NCBI GenBank assembly: GCA_023434095.1
Contig: JAEYTJ010000122.1
Span: forward strand, 1 to 5,570
DNA length: 5,570 nucleotides
Direction of reading: 5' to 3'
Origin: Pseudomonadota bacterium
GTDB taxonomy: Bacteria > Pseudomonadota > Alphaproteobacteria > Rhizobiales > Xanthobacteraceae
Shown here: positions 1 through 5,570 of the stretch, in pieces
How the letters are laid out: each line of letters begins with the position of its first letter
How positions within the stretch are numbered: position 1 is the stretch's first letter
Program-made: the position numbers and the translations under genes
Notes under the pieces: model-generated
Seen by the model: the letters and a program-made list of their open reading frames with translations, nothing else
What the model was told of the DNA's origin: nothing
Databases searched by the model: none

Positions 1-507
1 ATCCTGACCCGTGCGGGCCGGGACGAGGTGAGCGTCGTCGCCGCCGGCAGCCCGCCGCTGGAGATGCTGAAATTCGCCATGCACAGCTCGTCCGCCGTCT
101 TCTGCGAAGTGCGGGTGAGCGAGGTCACGGGGGAGATCCGCGTCGACCGGCTGCTGGGTTCGTTCGATTGCGGGACGATCCTCAACCCGAAGACGGCGGC
201 AAGCCAGTTCCGGGGCGGGATGATCATGGGCCTCGGCCTCGCCCTGACCGAGGAGACGCTGTTCGACGCGCGCAGCGGCCGGATCATGAACGCCACCCTG
301 GCCGACTATCACGTCCCGGTTCACCTCGACGTGCCCGAGATCGACGTGATGTGGACGGGGATACCCGACCCGCGATCGCCGCTCGGTGCCCGCGGCATCG
401 GCGAGATCGGCATTACGGGGGTCGCCGCCGCCGTCGCCAACGCCGTGTTCAACGCCACCGGCACGCGCGTCCGCGACCTGCCGATCACGCTGGACAAGCT
501 GCTTTGA
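1..507 (+). CDS. Molybdenum hydroxylase large subunit (xanthine dehydrogenase / PaoC-YagR family), C-terminal fragment
   Basis: This is the last 168 codons of a gene that starts before the window. The frame is open from base 1 to the TGA at 505-507. Family members bind the molybdenum cofactor (often the cytosine dinucleotide form) and hydroxylate aldehydes or N-heterocycles, working with an FeS subunit and an FAD subunit. Seen directly: a cofactor-binding-type segment NPKTAASQFRGGMIMGLG (fragment residues about 62-79), and LGARGIGEIGITG near the end. In the latter, Glu135 of the fragment (GAG at 403-405) matches the catalytic glutamate of the GxGE motif known in this family. The C-terminus, RDLPITLDKLL, is typical of PaoC/YagR-like proteins. 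PaoC is about 730 residues, so roughly three quarters lies upstream. The FeS and FAD subunit genes are probably upstream too, but this cannot be seen. The substrate cannot be judged from this end. The family call is firm; the subfamily is less so. Confidence 0.93.
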   Translation: MLTRAGRDEVSVVAAGSPPLEMLKFAMHSSSAVFCEVRVSEVTGEIRVDRLLGSFDCGTILNPKTAASQFRGGMIMGLGLALTEETLFDARSGRIMNATLADYHVPVHLDVPEIDVMWTGIPDPRSPLGARGIGEIGITGVAAAVANAVFNATGTRVRDLPITLDKLL

Positions 508-518
508 CGACGGTGAGG

Positions 519-557
519 GCCGCCCTCGTGCCTGGCGTTCCGCGCAGCACGGGCGGC
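519..557 (+). terminator. Possible stem-loop terminator after the molybdenum hydroxylase gene
   Basis: Twelve bases after the stop codon, GCCGCCC (519-525) pairs with GGGCGGC (551-557). After a two-base bulge, GTGC (528-531) pairs with GCAC (547-550), giving about 11 base pairs around a 15-base loop. A competing hairpin, GAGGG CCG CCCTC (515-527), overlaps the left arm. No T-run follows, so this is not a classic intrinsic terminator. It could instead be a 3' end that protects mRNA after Rho-dependent termination, or a chance fold in GC-rich DNA. Confidence 0.25.
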
Positions 558-607
558 TCTCACCGACTCGGTTGGCCCCCACCTCGGCCTCGCCGGACCT
601 GCGCCGA

Positions 608-703
608 GATGTATCAAAACGTCACCGCCGCCGGGCCTGTTACAAGCCATGACAACATTCGCGCCGCATGGGAAACGCCCGCGACATTCGCTCCCTAGCA
701 TGG
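608..703 (+). promoter_or_regulatory. Candidate promoter/operator zone of the efflux operon
   Basis: This is the least GC-rich part of the interval. It contains TATCAAAA (612-619), TTACAA (640-645), and a loose 20-base dyad beginning TGTT (638-641) and ending AACA (654-657). Two imperfect direct repeats follow: ACATTCGC-N3-GCATGG (655-671) and ACATTCGC-N6-GCATGG (684-703), with starts 29 bases apart, close to three helical turns. Such spacing fits a regulator binding on one face of the DNA. I could not find a -35/-10 pair with good spacing, so the promoter itself is not located. The assignment rests on position and composition only. Confidence 0.3.
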
Positions 704-730
704 CCGCATCCGTCGTTCGAATGGCGGCCA
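701..730. repeat. Inverted repeat, 7 bp arms
   Basis: TGGCCGC (701-707) is the exact reverse complement of GCGGCCA (724-730). Past a bulged G at 723 the pairing continues for two more base pairs (AT at 708-709 with AT at 721-722), leaving an 11-base loop. It sits just before the ribosome-binding-like sequence of the small leader ORF. It could be an operator dyad or an RNA hairpin; neither is proven. Confidence 0.4.
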
Positions 731-746
731 GACAGAGGTTGAGCGC

Positions 747-815
747 ATGAGCAGGCGCATTGTGACAGCACCACCGGCGCGCGGCCTCTGGAGGCCGAAA
801 GACGGCCCGGGATGA
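747..815 (+). other. Possible 22-residue leader ORF (MSRRIVTAPPARGLWRPKDG...)
   Basis: An ATG at 747 opens a 22-codon frame ending at the TGA at 813-815. It is preceded by AGAGGTTGAG (734-743), a fair purine-rich ribosome-binding sequence at suitable spacing. The peptide is basic and has Pro-Pro, one Trp and four Arg. A perfect 6-bp inverted repeat, GGCCTC TG GAGGCC (783-796), lies inside the frame, and larger inverted repeats start 12 bases after its stop. Short leader peptides ahead of structured RNA are a known attenuation layout for some resistance genes. In GC-rich DNA, however, an ORF this short is easily accidental. No family is recognised. Confidence 0.15.
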
Positions 816-827
816 CGAGACCTGTCC

Positions 828-860
828 ACGCACCGTCGGAGCCCCCGCCGGACGGTGCGT
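828..860. repeat. Perfect 10-bp inverted repeat (leader hairpin 1)
   Basis: ACGCACCGTC (828-837) is the exact reverse complement of GACGGTGCGT (851-860) across 13 bases. The stem can be extended by GG (838-839) with CC (848-849) past a single bulged G at 850. No T-run follows. An alternative pairing of 841-849 with 862-870 (8 of 9 positions) uses the loop and cannot form together with the extended stem. This lies about 160 bases upstream of the adaptor start, so it would be in the 5' untranslated RNA if transcription begins near 610-700. Confidence 0.5.
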
Positions 861-868
861 AGGCGGGA

Positions 869-930
869 GCGAGACCGGCAGCGGCAGAGGTGACCCGTCG
901 CACCACCGATGCACAGCCTGCCGGTCTCGC
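869..930. repeat. Perfect 13-bp inverted repeat (leader hairpin 2)
   Basis: GCGAGACCGGCAG (869-881) and CTGCCGGTCTCGC (918-930) are exact reverse complements separated by 36 bases. Inside the loop a smaller dyad, GGTG (889-892) with CACC (901-904), could form a second-level hairpin. Thirteen matching bases at this spacing is the strongest inverted repeat I found in the window. The repeat ends about 90 bases before the adaptor start. No T-run follows, so I do not call it a terminator. It may be a control element, a repeat-family remnant or an RNA structure. Confidence 0.55.
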
Positions 931-1021
931 CCACCGCCTTTCATCATCGCCAGTTCCTCCACCGCGAAGGCGCCCTCAACTCGGCGGCAGATTTTCAATG
1001 CCGCGACGATGGACATCACCC

Positions 1022-2221
1022 ATGCCCCATGATCGCAGGCTCATTGCCGGTGCCGCGCTTTCCCTCGCAGCGGCGCTCATCGCGTCCACCGTGACCTGGC
1101 ATCTCGCGATCCCGTCGCGCGAGGCGCTCGCCCAGGCGCAGCAGCCCCAGCCGCCGACGGTGCTGGTGTCGGCGCCGGTGGTGCGCGACACGGTCGACTG
1201 GCGCGAGTTCTCCGGCCGCTTCGAGCCGAGCGCGTCGGTCGAGATCCGGGCGCGCGTCTCCGGCCATCTCGACGCGATCGCGTTCCGCGACGGCGCTGTC
1301 GTCGAGGCCGGGCAGATGCTGTTCGTCATCGACCCCCGGCCCTACCGCGCGGCGCTGGACCAGGCGCGCGCCCAGCACGCCAGCGCGCAGGCGCAGGTTG
1401 AGCTCACCAGCCTCGAACTGCAGCGCGCCGAGCAGCTGGTCAGCAGCAATGCCGTCTCGCAGGCGACCCTCGACCAGCGCCGCCAGCAGAAGAAGGCCGC
1501 CGACGCGGCCCTGGCGCTTGCGGCGGCCGCCGTGAGCCGGGCGGAGATCGAGCTGGGCTTCACCGAGGTGCGCGCGCCCTTTGCCGGGCGCGTCTCCAAT
1601 CGCCGCGTCGACGCCGGCGCCCTGGTGACCGACGGCGCGATGTTGACGACGCTGGTCGCGCTCGATCCGGTCTACTTCGTCTTCGACATCAGCGAGCAGG
1701 ATCTGATGGCCTATCAGGCGGCCGCCCAGCGGGGCGACGTGCCGCTGCTGGACGGCCGCCAGATTCCGGTCGAGGCCCGCGCCCAGTCCGACGAGGGCTG
1801 GCCGCTCGCGGGCACGCTCGACTTCGTCGACAACCGACTGGAGGCCGGCGCCGGCACGATCCGCGCCCGTGCTGTCATCCCCAACGCGCGGCAGCTCATC
1901 ACAGCGGGCCAGTTCGGCCGCGTGCGGCTGCCCTTCTCCGGCACCTATGCGGCGACGATGGTGCCGGAAACCGCCTTGATGACCGACCAGGCCGACCGGG
2001 TGGTGTTCACCGTGGCGGCGGACGGCACGATCCGCTCTTCCAAGGTCGACCTCGGCGCGCGACAGCCGGACGGCATGCGCATCGTGCGCGGTGGCGTGGG
2101 TCCGGAGGACCGCGTCGTCGTCAGCGGCCTGCTGCGCGCGCGGCCCGGACAGAAGGTGACGGCGAAGCCCGCCGAGGGCGAACCCCGCGCGGCGGCCCTC
2201 GCCGCACCGGCCGGCGGCTGA
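1022..2221 (+). CDS. RND efflux periplasmic adaptor (membrane fusion protein, MexE/AcrA-like)
   Basis: This encodes a 399-residue adaptor that links an RND permease to an outer-membrane channel in the periplasm. Residues 1-5 are a short N-region (MPHDR), followed by a hydrophobic stretch (about 7-30) and a plausible signal peptidase I site near ALAQA-Q (34-39). There is no Cys in this region, so no lipobox as in AcrA. It is either cleaved and soluble or anchored by an uncleaved signal. Next come the first lipoyl half-motif (about 71-106, IRARVSGHLDAIAFRDGAVVEAGQMLFVIDP), an Ala/Gln-rich coiled-coil hairpin (107-177), the second lipoyl half (178-211, TEVRAPFAGRVSNRRVDAGALV), a beta-barrel domain (about 212-305) and a membrane-proximal domain (306-380). 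Length is normal for the family. I chose the ATG at 1022 because the signal sequence starts there; ATG at 998 and GTG at 890 are in frame. No start has a strong ribosome site. The next gene, 12 bases on, is its permease partner. Confidence 0.93.
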   Translation: MPHDRRLIAGAALSLAAALIASTVTWHLAIPSREALAQAQQPQPPTVLVSAPVVRDTVDWREFSGRFEPSASVEIRARVSGHLDAIAFRDGAVVEAGQMLFVIDPRPYRAALDQARAQHASAQAQVELTSLELQRAEQLVSSNAVSQATLDQRRQQKKAADAALALAAAAVSRAEIELGFTEVRAPFAGRVSNRRVDAGALVTDGAMLTTLVALDPVYFVFDISEQDLMAYQAAAQRGDVPLLDGRQIPVEARAQSDEGWPLAGTLDFVDNRLEAGAGTIRARAVIPNARQLITAGQFGRVRLPFSGTYAATMVPETALMTDQADRVVFTVAADGTIRSSKVDLGARQPDGMRIVRGGVGPEDRVVVSGLLRARPGQKVTAKPAEGEPRAAALAAPAGG

Positions 2222-2225
2222 GGAG
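2221..2225 (+). promoter_or_regulatory. Ribosome binding site of the RND permease
   Basis: AGGAG lies 8 bases upstream of the ATG at 2234, and its first A is the last base of the adaptor's TGA stop. The strong match and good spacing fix the permease start and suggest efficient, coupled translation of the two genes. Confidence 0.8.
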
Positions 2226-2233
2226 AGCCCCCC

Positions 2234-5200
2234 ATGCGCCTTGCCCATTTCTGCATCGAGCGGCCGATCTTCGCGGGCGTGATGTCGATCCTCGTCGTGC
2301 TCATAGGGCTGGCGGGCTATCTCACCCTGCCCGTTGCGCAGTATCCGGAGATCGCGCCCCCGACTGTCGTGGTGAACGCCCAATATCCCGGCGCGTCGGC
2401 GGAGGTGGTCGCCAACACCGTGGCCGCGCCGATCGAGCAGGAGATCAACGGTGTCGAGGACATGCTCTACATGTCCTCGCAGGCCACCGGCGACGGGCAG
2501 CTTTCCATCACCGTCACCTTTGCCCTCGGCACCGATGTCGACGAGGCGCAGGTGCTGGTGCAGAACCGCGTCGCCGTCGCCGAGCCGCGCCTGCCGGAGG
2601 ACGTCCGCCGTCTCGGCGTCACCGTGCGCAAGACCTCGCCCGACCTGATGATGGGCATCCAGCTCTCGTCGCCGGACGGATCGCGCTCCCAGCTCTACCT
2701 CGCCAACTACGCCACGCTGCAGATCCGCGACGCCCTGCTGCGCGTCCCGGGCGTCGGCGATGTCCGCCTCGCGGCGTCGCGCGACTACGCCATGGTCGTG
2801 TGGCTCGATCCGGACCGCGTCGCGGCGCGCAATCTCACGGCCGGCGAAGTGGTCGCGGCCCTTCGCGCCCAGAACGTCCAGGTCGCCGCCGGCGTCGTGA
2901 ACCAGCCGCCAACCCCGACGCAGGGGGCGTTCCAGCACAATGTCGAGGCGCTGGGTCGCCTCTCTGACCCGGCCCAGTTCGAGGACATCGTCGTGCGCAC
3001 CGACGCGGAGGGCCGCGTCACCCGCGTGCGCGACATCGCCCGGGTCGAGCTGACCGCGCAGACCTACCGCGCCGGGGCCCGGTTCGACGGCCGCCCCTCG
3101 CAGCCCATCCTGGTCTATCAGCAGCCCGGCTCCAACGCGCTGGACACCGCCCGGCGCGTCGCGGCGGAAATGGACAGGCTCGGCGAGCGGCTGCCCGAGG
3201 GCGTGGCCTACGACATTCCGTTCAACCCGACGCTGTTCATCCAGGAATCCGTCGACGCGGTCTATGTCACCCTGGCCGAGGCGATGGTGCTGGTCGTGGT
3301 CGTCGTGATCCTGTTCCTTCAGAGCTGGCGGGCCGCGCTGATCCCGATTCTGGCCATTCCGATCTCGCTGATCGGCACCTTCGCGGTGATGGCGGCACTT
3401 GGATTCTCACTCAACAATCTGTCGCTGCTCGGCATGGTGCTGGCGATCGGCATCGTGGTCGACGACGCCATTGTCGTCGTCGAGAACATCGAGCGGCATC
3501 TGGCGCGCGGCCTCTCCGCGAAGGAGGCCGCCCATGTCTCCATGGACGAGATCTCCGGCGCGCTGGTCGCCATCGCGCTGGTGCTGTCCGCGGTCTTCAT
3601 CCCCGCGGCGCTGGTATCGGGCATCACGGGCCAGTTCTTCCGGCAGTTCGCCGTCACCATCGCCGTCTCGACCCTCATCTCCGCCTTCGTCTCGCTCACC
3701 CTCAGCCCGGCGCTCGGCGCGCTTCTGCTGAAGCCGCACACGCACCGGATCGCGCACCGGCGCGGGCCGCTGGGCTGGGCGCCCCGGGCGCTCGCGGCCT
3801 TCAACGCCGGCTTCGACCGGTTGTCCGGCGGCTATGGCGCCCTGACCCGGCGCGTGCTGCGCGCCGGCGCCTTCGTGCTGGTGCCCTATGCCGGCCTGCT
3901 GGCCCTCACCGCGTTCCAGATGGAGCGCACCCCGCGCGGCTTCATCCCGGAACTCGACCAGGGCTACTTCATCACCTCCGTCCAGCTGCCGCCCGGCTCC
4001 TCGCTCGCGCGCACCGAGGAGGTGATGGGCGAACTGTCGACCCGGCTGCTGGAAACCGACGGCGTCGCCCATGTCGTCACCATCGCCGGCCTCGACGGCG
4101 CCACCTTCACCAACGCCTCCAACAGCGGCATCGGGTTCGTGATCCTCGCCCCCTTCGCCGACCGCACCGGTCCCGGCCTGGGAATCGACGCCATCATGGC
4201 AGGGCTTCCCCGGCGCCTCGCCGATCTCACCGAGGCCCGCGTCATTCCCATCAAGCCCCCCTCGGTGCGCGGCATGGGCAATGCGGGCGGCTTCAAGATG
4301 ATGGTCCAGGACCCGGACGGCAGGAGCCCGGCGGAACTCGAGGCGGCGATCGCCGCAATCGTGGCGGAAGCGGCGCGCCATCCCGAGTTGACGCGCGTCT
4401 TCACGCCCTTCAACACTTCCACGCCCAAGCTCTACGCCGACATCAACCGGGTGAAGGCGGAGATGCTCGGCGTACCTTCGAGCCGCGTGTTCGAGGCGCT
4501 GGAGATCTATCTCGGCTCGTCCTACATCAACGATTTCAACTTCCTCGGCCGCACCTTCCAGGTCCGCGCGCAGGCCGACGGCGCCTTCCGCCAAGACGTT
4601 TCGGCCGTCGCCAGCTTCAGGACGCGCAGCGATTCCGGCGCCATGGTGCCGCTGAGCGCGGTCGCGACCTTCGAGGAGCGCGCCGGCCCTTACCGCGTGC
4701 CGCGCTACAATCTCGCGGCGGCCGCCGAAGTGCAGGGCGCCGCCGCGCCGGGCACGTCGACCGGCGCCGCGCTGGACCGCATGGAGCAGATCGCGGCCGA
4801 ACAGCTGCCCGACGGCTACCGCTTCGAATGGACCGAACTCGCCCTGCAGGAACGGCTCGCCGGCAGTTCCGGGCTGATCGTCTTCGCCGCGTCCATCGTG
4901 TTCGTCTTCCTGCTGCTCGCCGCGCAGTATGAAAGCTGGACCCTGCCGCTCGCCGTCATGCTGATCGTGCCGATGTGCCTGCTGGCGGCGGTGAGCGGGC
5001 TGCTGGTCATGTCGATGGACATGAACATTCTGGCGCAGATCGGCTTCGTCGTGCTGATCGGGCTCGCGGCGAAGAACGCCATCCTCATCGTGGAGTTCGC
5101 CCGCCAGCGCGAGGAGGACGGCGCACCGCCGGCCGAGGCGGCCGCCGATGCGGCGCGGGTGCGGCTTCGGCCCATCGTCATGACGTCGCTGGCCTTCATT

Positions 5201-5392
5201 CTCGGCGCGTTGCCGCTGGTCCTCGCCGAGGGCGCGGGCGCCGAACTCCGGCAGGTGCTCGGCGTCGCGGTGTTCGCCGGCATGCTCGGCGTCACTTTCT
5301 TCGGCCTCATCTTCACACCCGCCTTTTATGTGCTGTGCCGGCGGATCGGCTTCCGCCGGGCGAAGTCGGACGAAGTTCTGGCCACGGAATAA
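2234..5392 (+). CDS. RND multidrug efflux permease, HAE1 family (MexF/OqxB-like)
   Basis: This encodes a 1052-residue inner-membrane drug/proton antiporter, full length for HAE1 proteins, which work as trimers. It opens with the classic MRLAHFCIERPIFA. Predicted layout: TM1 (about 11-30), a large periplasmic porter/docking loop (about 31-340), TM2-6 (343-498), TM7 (543-561), a second periplasmic loop (about 562-875) and TM8-12 (876-1035). The proton-relay residues, placed by hand alignment to AcrB, are all present: Asp410 and Asp411 in GIVVDDAIVVVEN (TM4), Lys947 in GLAAKNAILIVEF (TM10), Arg977 in RVRLRP, and Thr984 in IVMTSLAF (TM11). The pump should therefore be active. Segments such as ALRAQNVQVAAG, FNPTLFIQESVDAV and ILFLQSWRAALIP resemble MexF, which exports chloramphenicol, fluoroquinolones and trimethoprim, but substrates here are unknown. 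It follows the adaptor in one operon and needs an outer-membrane channel encoded elsewhere. No frameshift or internal stop is seen. Confidence 0.97.
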   Translation: MRLAHFCIERPIFAGVMSILVVLIGLAGYLTLPVAQYPEIAPPTVVVNAQYPGASAEVVANTVAAPIEQEINGVEDMLYMSSQATGDGQLSITVTFALGTDVDEAQVLVQNRVAVAEPRLPEDVRRLGVTVRKTSPDLMMGIQLSSPDGSRSQLYLANYATLQIRDALLRVPGVGDVRLAASRDYAMVVWLDPDRVAARNLTAGEVVAALRAQNVQVAAGVVNQPPTPTQGAFQHNVEALGRLSDPAQFEDIVVRTDAEGRVTRVRDIARVELTAQTYRAGARFDGRPSQPILVYQQPGSNALDTARRVAAEMDRLGERLPEGVAYDIPFNPTLFIQESVDAVYVTLAEAMVLVVVVVILFLQSWRAALIPILAIPISLIGTFAVMAALGFSLNNLSLLGMVLAIGIVVDDAIVVVENIERHLARGLSAKEAAHVSMDEISGALVAIALVLSAVFIPAALVSGITGQFFRQFAVTIAVSTLISAFVSLTLSPALGALLLKPHTHRIAHRRGPLGWAPRALAAFNAGFDRLSGGYGALTRRVLRAGAFVLVPYAGLLALTAFQMERTPRGFIPELDQGYFITSVQLPPGSSLARTEEVMGELSTRLLETDGVAHVVTIAGLDGATFTNASNSGIGFVILAPFADRTGPGLGIDAIMAGLPRRLADLTEARVIPIKPPSVRGMGNAGGFKMMVQDPDGRSPAELEAAIAAIVAEAARHPELTRVFTPFNTSTPKLYADINRVKAEMLGVPSSRVFEALEIYLGSSYINDFNFLGRTFQVRAQADGAFRQDVSAVASFRTRSDSGAMVPLSAVATFEERAGPYRVPRYNLAAAAEVQGAAAPGTSTGAALDRMEQIAAEQLPDGYRFEWTELALQERLAGSSGLIVFAASIVFVFLLLAAQYESWTLPLAVMLIVPMCLLAAVSGLLVMSMDMNILAQIGFVVLIGLAAKNAILIVEFARQREEDGAPPAEAAADAARVRLRPIVMTSLAFILGALPLVLAEGAGAELRQVLGVAVFAGMLGVTFFGLIFTPAFYVLCRRIGFRRAKSDEVLATE

Positions 5393-5402
5393 GGGGCGAG
5401 GC

Positions 5403-5468
5403 GCATCGGAGTAAGGGAGCCGGGCCGTCGCGCGCGGCGGCCAGGCTTCTGCCTTCGGCTCCCGATGC
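5403..5468. terminator. Branched inverted repeat after the permease gene, possible transcript end
   Basis: GGGAGCC (5415-5421) pairs perfectly with GGCTCCC (5457-5463). Allowing a bulge in the left arm, GCATCGG (5403-5409) also matches CCGATGC (5462-5468), as an alternative or shifted pairing. Inside are a near-perfect 20-base GC palindrome (5423-5442, one T-G wobble pair) and a small hairpin AGGC TTCT GCCT (5443-5454). The segment can thus fold as a nearly fully paired three-way junction starting about 10 bases after the stop codon. A T-run is absent, so intrinsic termination is uncertain. mRNA 3' end protection or a palindromic repeat element are alternatives. Confidence 0.35.
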
Positions 5469-5487
5469 CTGCCCCTGCCGACGCGCA

Positions 5488-5505
5488 CGGGCTCTCGCCC
5501 GAGCC
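5488..5505 (+). terminator. Small downstream hairpin, weak terminator candidate
   Basis: CGGGC (5488-5492) pairs with GCCCG (5497-5501) around TCTC. Alternatively GGCTC (5490-5494) pairs with GAGCC (5501-5505). The only T-rich stretch, CTTTT (5537-5541), is over 30 bases further on, too far for a classic intrinsic terminator. The rest of 5393-5570 shows no gene that I can support. Confidence 0.15.
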
Positions 5506-5570
5506 GCGCTGCACAGCCGTCCCTTTAGCCGACTGACTTTTCTATGCCACCCGGATCCGGCCCCGCGAGG

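Larger units (their letters stand above)
508..1021. other. Intergenic leader region without a convincing protein gene
   Basis: About 515 bases separate the oxidoreductase stop from the adaptor start. Reading frames on both strands here are open mainly because GC-rich DNA has few stop codons. Their translations are rich in Arg, Pro, Ala and Ser, with no recognisable domain. The interval holds a run of inverted repeats (519-557, 701-730, 783-796, 828-860, 869-930), a comparatively AT-rich patch near 610-660, and a pair of imperfect direct repeats (655-671 and 684-703). This is more structure than a plain spacer needs. It probably contains the promoter and control sites of the efflux operon. No TetR-, LysR- or MarR-type regulator gene is present, although efflux operons often carry one next door. 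Confidence 0.7.

Noticed and set aside
640..668. Promoter built on TTACAA at 640-645
   Set aside because: The expected -10 position (GCCGCA, 663-668) bears no resemblance to TATAAT, so no specific promoter is called.
743..760. GCGCAT repeated with a 12-base period (743-748 and 755-760)
   Set aside because: Only two six-base copies of a GC-rich word; likely chance.
321..1019. A 232-codon minus-strand frame spanning the intergenic region and the end of the molybdenum hydroxylase
   Set aside because: About 190 bases overlap the real gene, the protein resembles no family I know, and it runs through the inverted repeats. Open frames of this length are expected in such GC-rich DNA, though conservation was not tested.
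890..1021. Upstream extension of the adaptor to the GTG at 890
   Set aside because: It would place 44 Arg/Pro-rich residues ahead of a normal signal sequence, and the purine-rich sequence before it is too close to the GTG.
1016..2938. A 640-codon open frame on the minus strand, antisense to the adaptor and the start of the permease
   Set aside because: It lies opposite two clear genes with conserved domains. Its translation is Arg/Asp/Gly/His-rich with no family features. Such frames are common opposite high-GC coding DNA.
3407..5488. A 693-codon open frame on the minus strand, antisense to the permease
   Set aside because: It is a mirror of the permease codon bias, with a low-complexity, Arg/Gly/Glu/His-rich translation and no recognisable domain.
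5551..5560. 10-base palindrome CCGGATCCGG
   Set aside because: Short GC palindromes are frequent at this composition, and nothing around it suggests a functional site.
1..5570. CRISPR arrays, transposases, tRNA or rRNA genes, toxin-antitoxin or phage genes
   Set aside because: I looked and found no regularly spaced repeats, no such protein motifs and no structural RNA sequences.

Overview
The window is GC-rich, with strong G/C bias at third codon positions. It looks like chromosomal DNA of a free-living proteobacterium. An alphaproteobacterium is my best guess from base composition and gene types, but nothing in the sequence fixes the taxon. All three confident genes are on the + strand.

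Bases 1-507 are the 3' end of a molybdenum hydroxylase large subunit of the xanthine dehydrogenase / PaoC (YagR) aldehyde oxidoreductase family. The fragment includes the C-terminal catalytic GIGE motif. Bases 508-1021 form a gene-poor interval of about 515 bases. It separates the oxidoreductase from the next operon and is rich in inverted repeats. It also holds a relatively AT-rich patch near 610-660, an imperfect direct repeat, and a possible 22-codon leader ORF. Any promoter and regulatory DNA for the downstream genes should lie here.

Bases 1022-2221 encode a periplasmic adaptor (membrane fusion protein), and bases 2234-5392 encode a full-length RND inner-membrane permease of the HAE1 type. 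By eye, from remembered sequences, the permease is closest to the MexF/OqxB branch. The two genes are 12 bases apart with a strong ribosome binding site between them, so they are almost certainly one operon. Together they would make the inner-membrane and periplasmic parts of a proton-driven tripartite multidrug efflux pump. No outer-membrane channel (TolC/OprM type) and no regulator is present in the window.

Bases 5393-5570 are a non-coding tail. It begins with an imperfect inverted repeat that can fold as a branched structure and may end the operon transcript. I see no mobile element, CRISPR array, tRNA or rRNA. I found no convincing previously undescribed system. The most unusual material is the structured leader upstream of the efflux operon and the branched repeat downstream of it.
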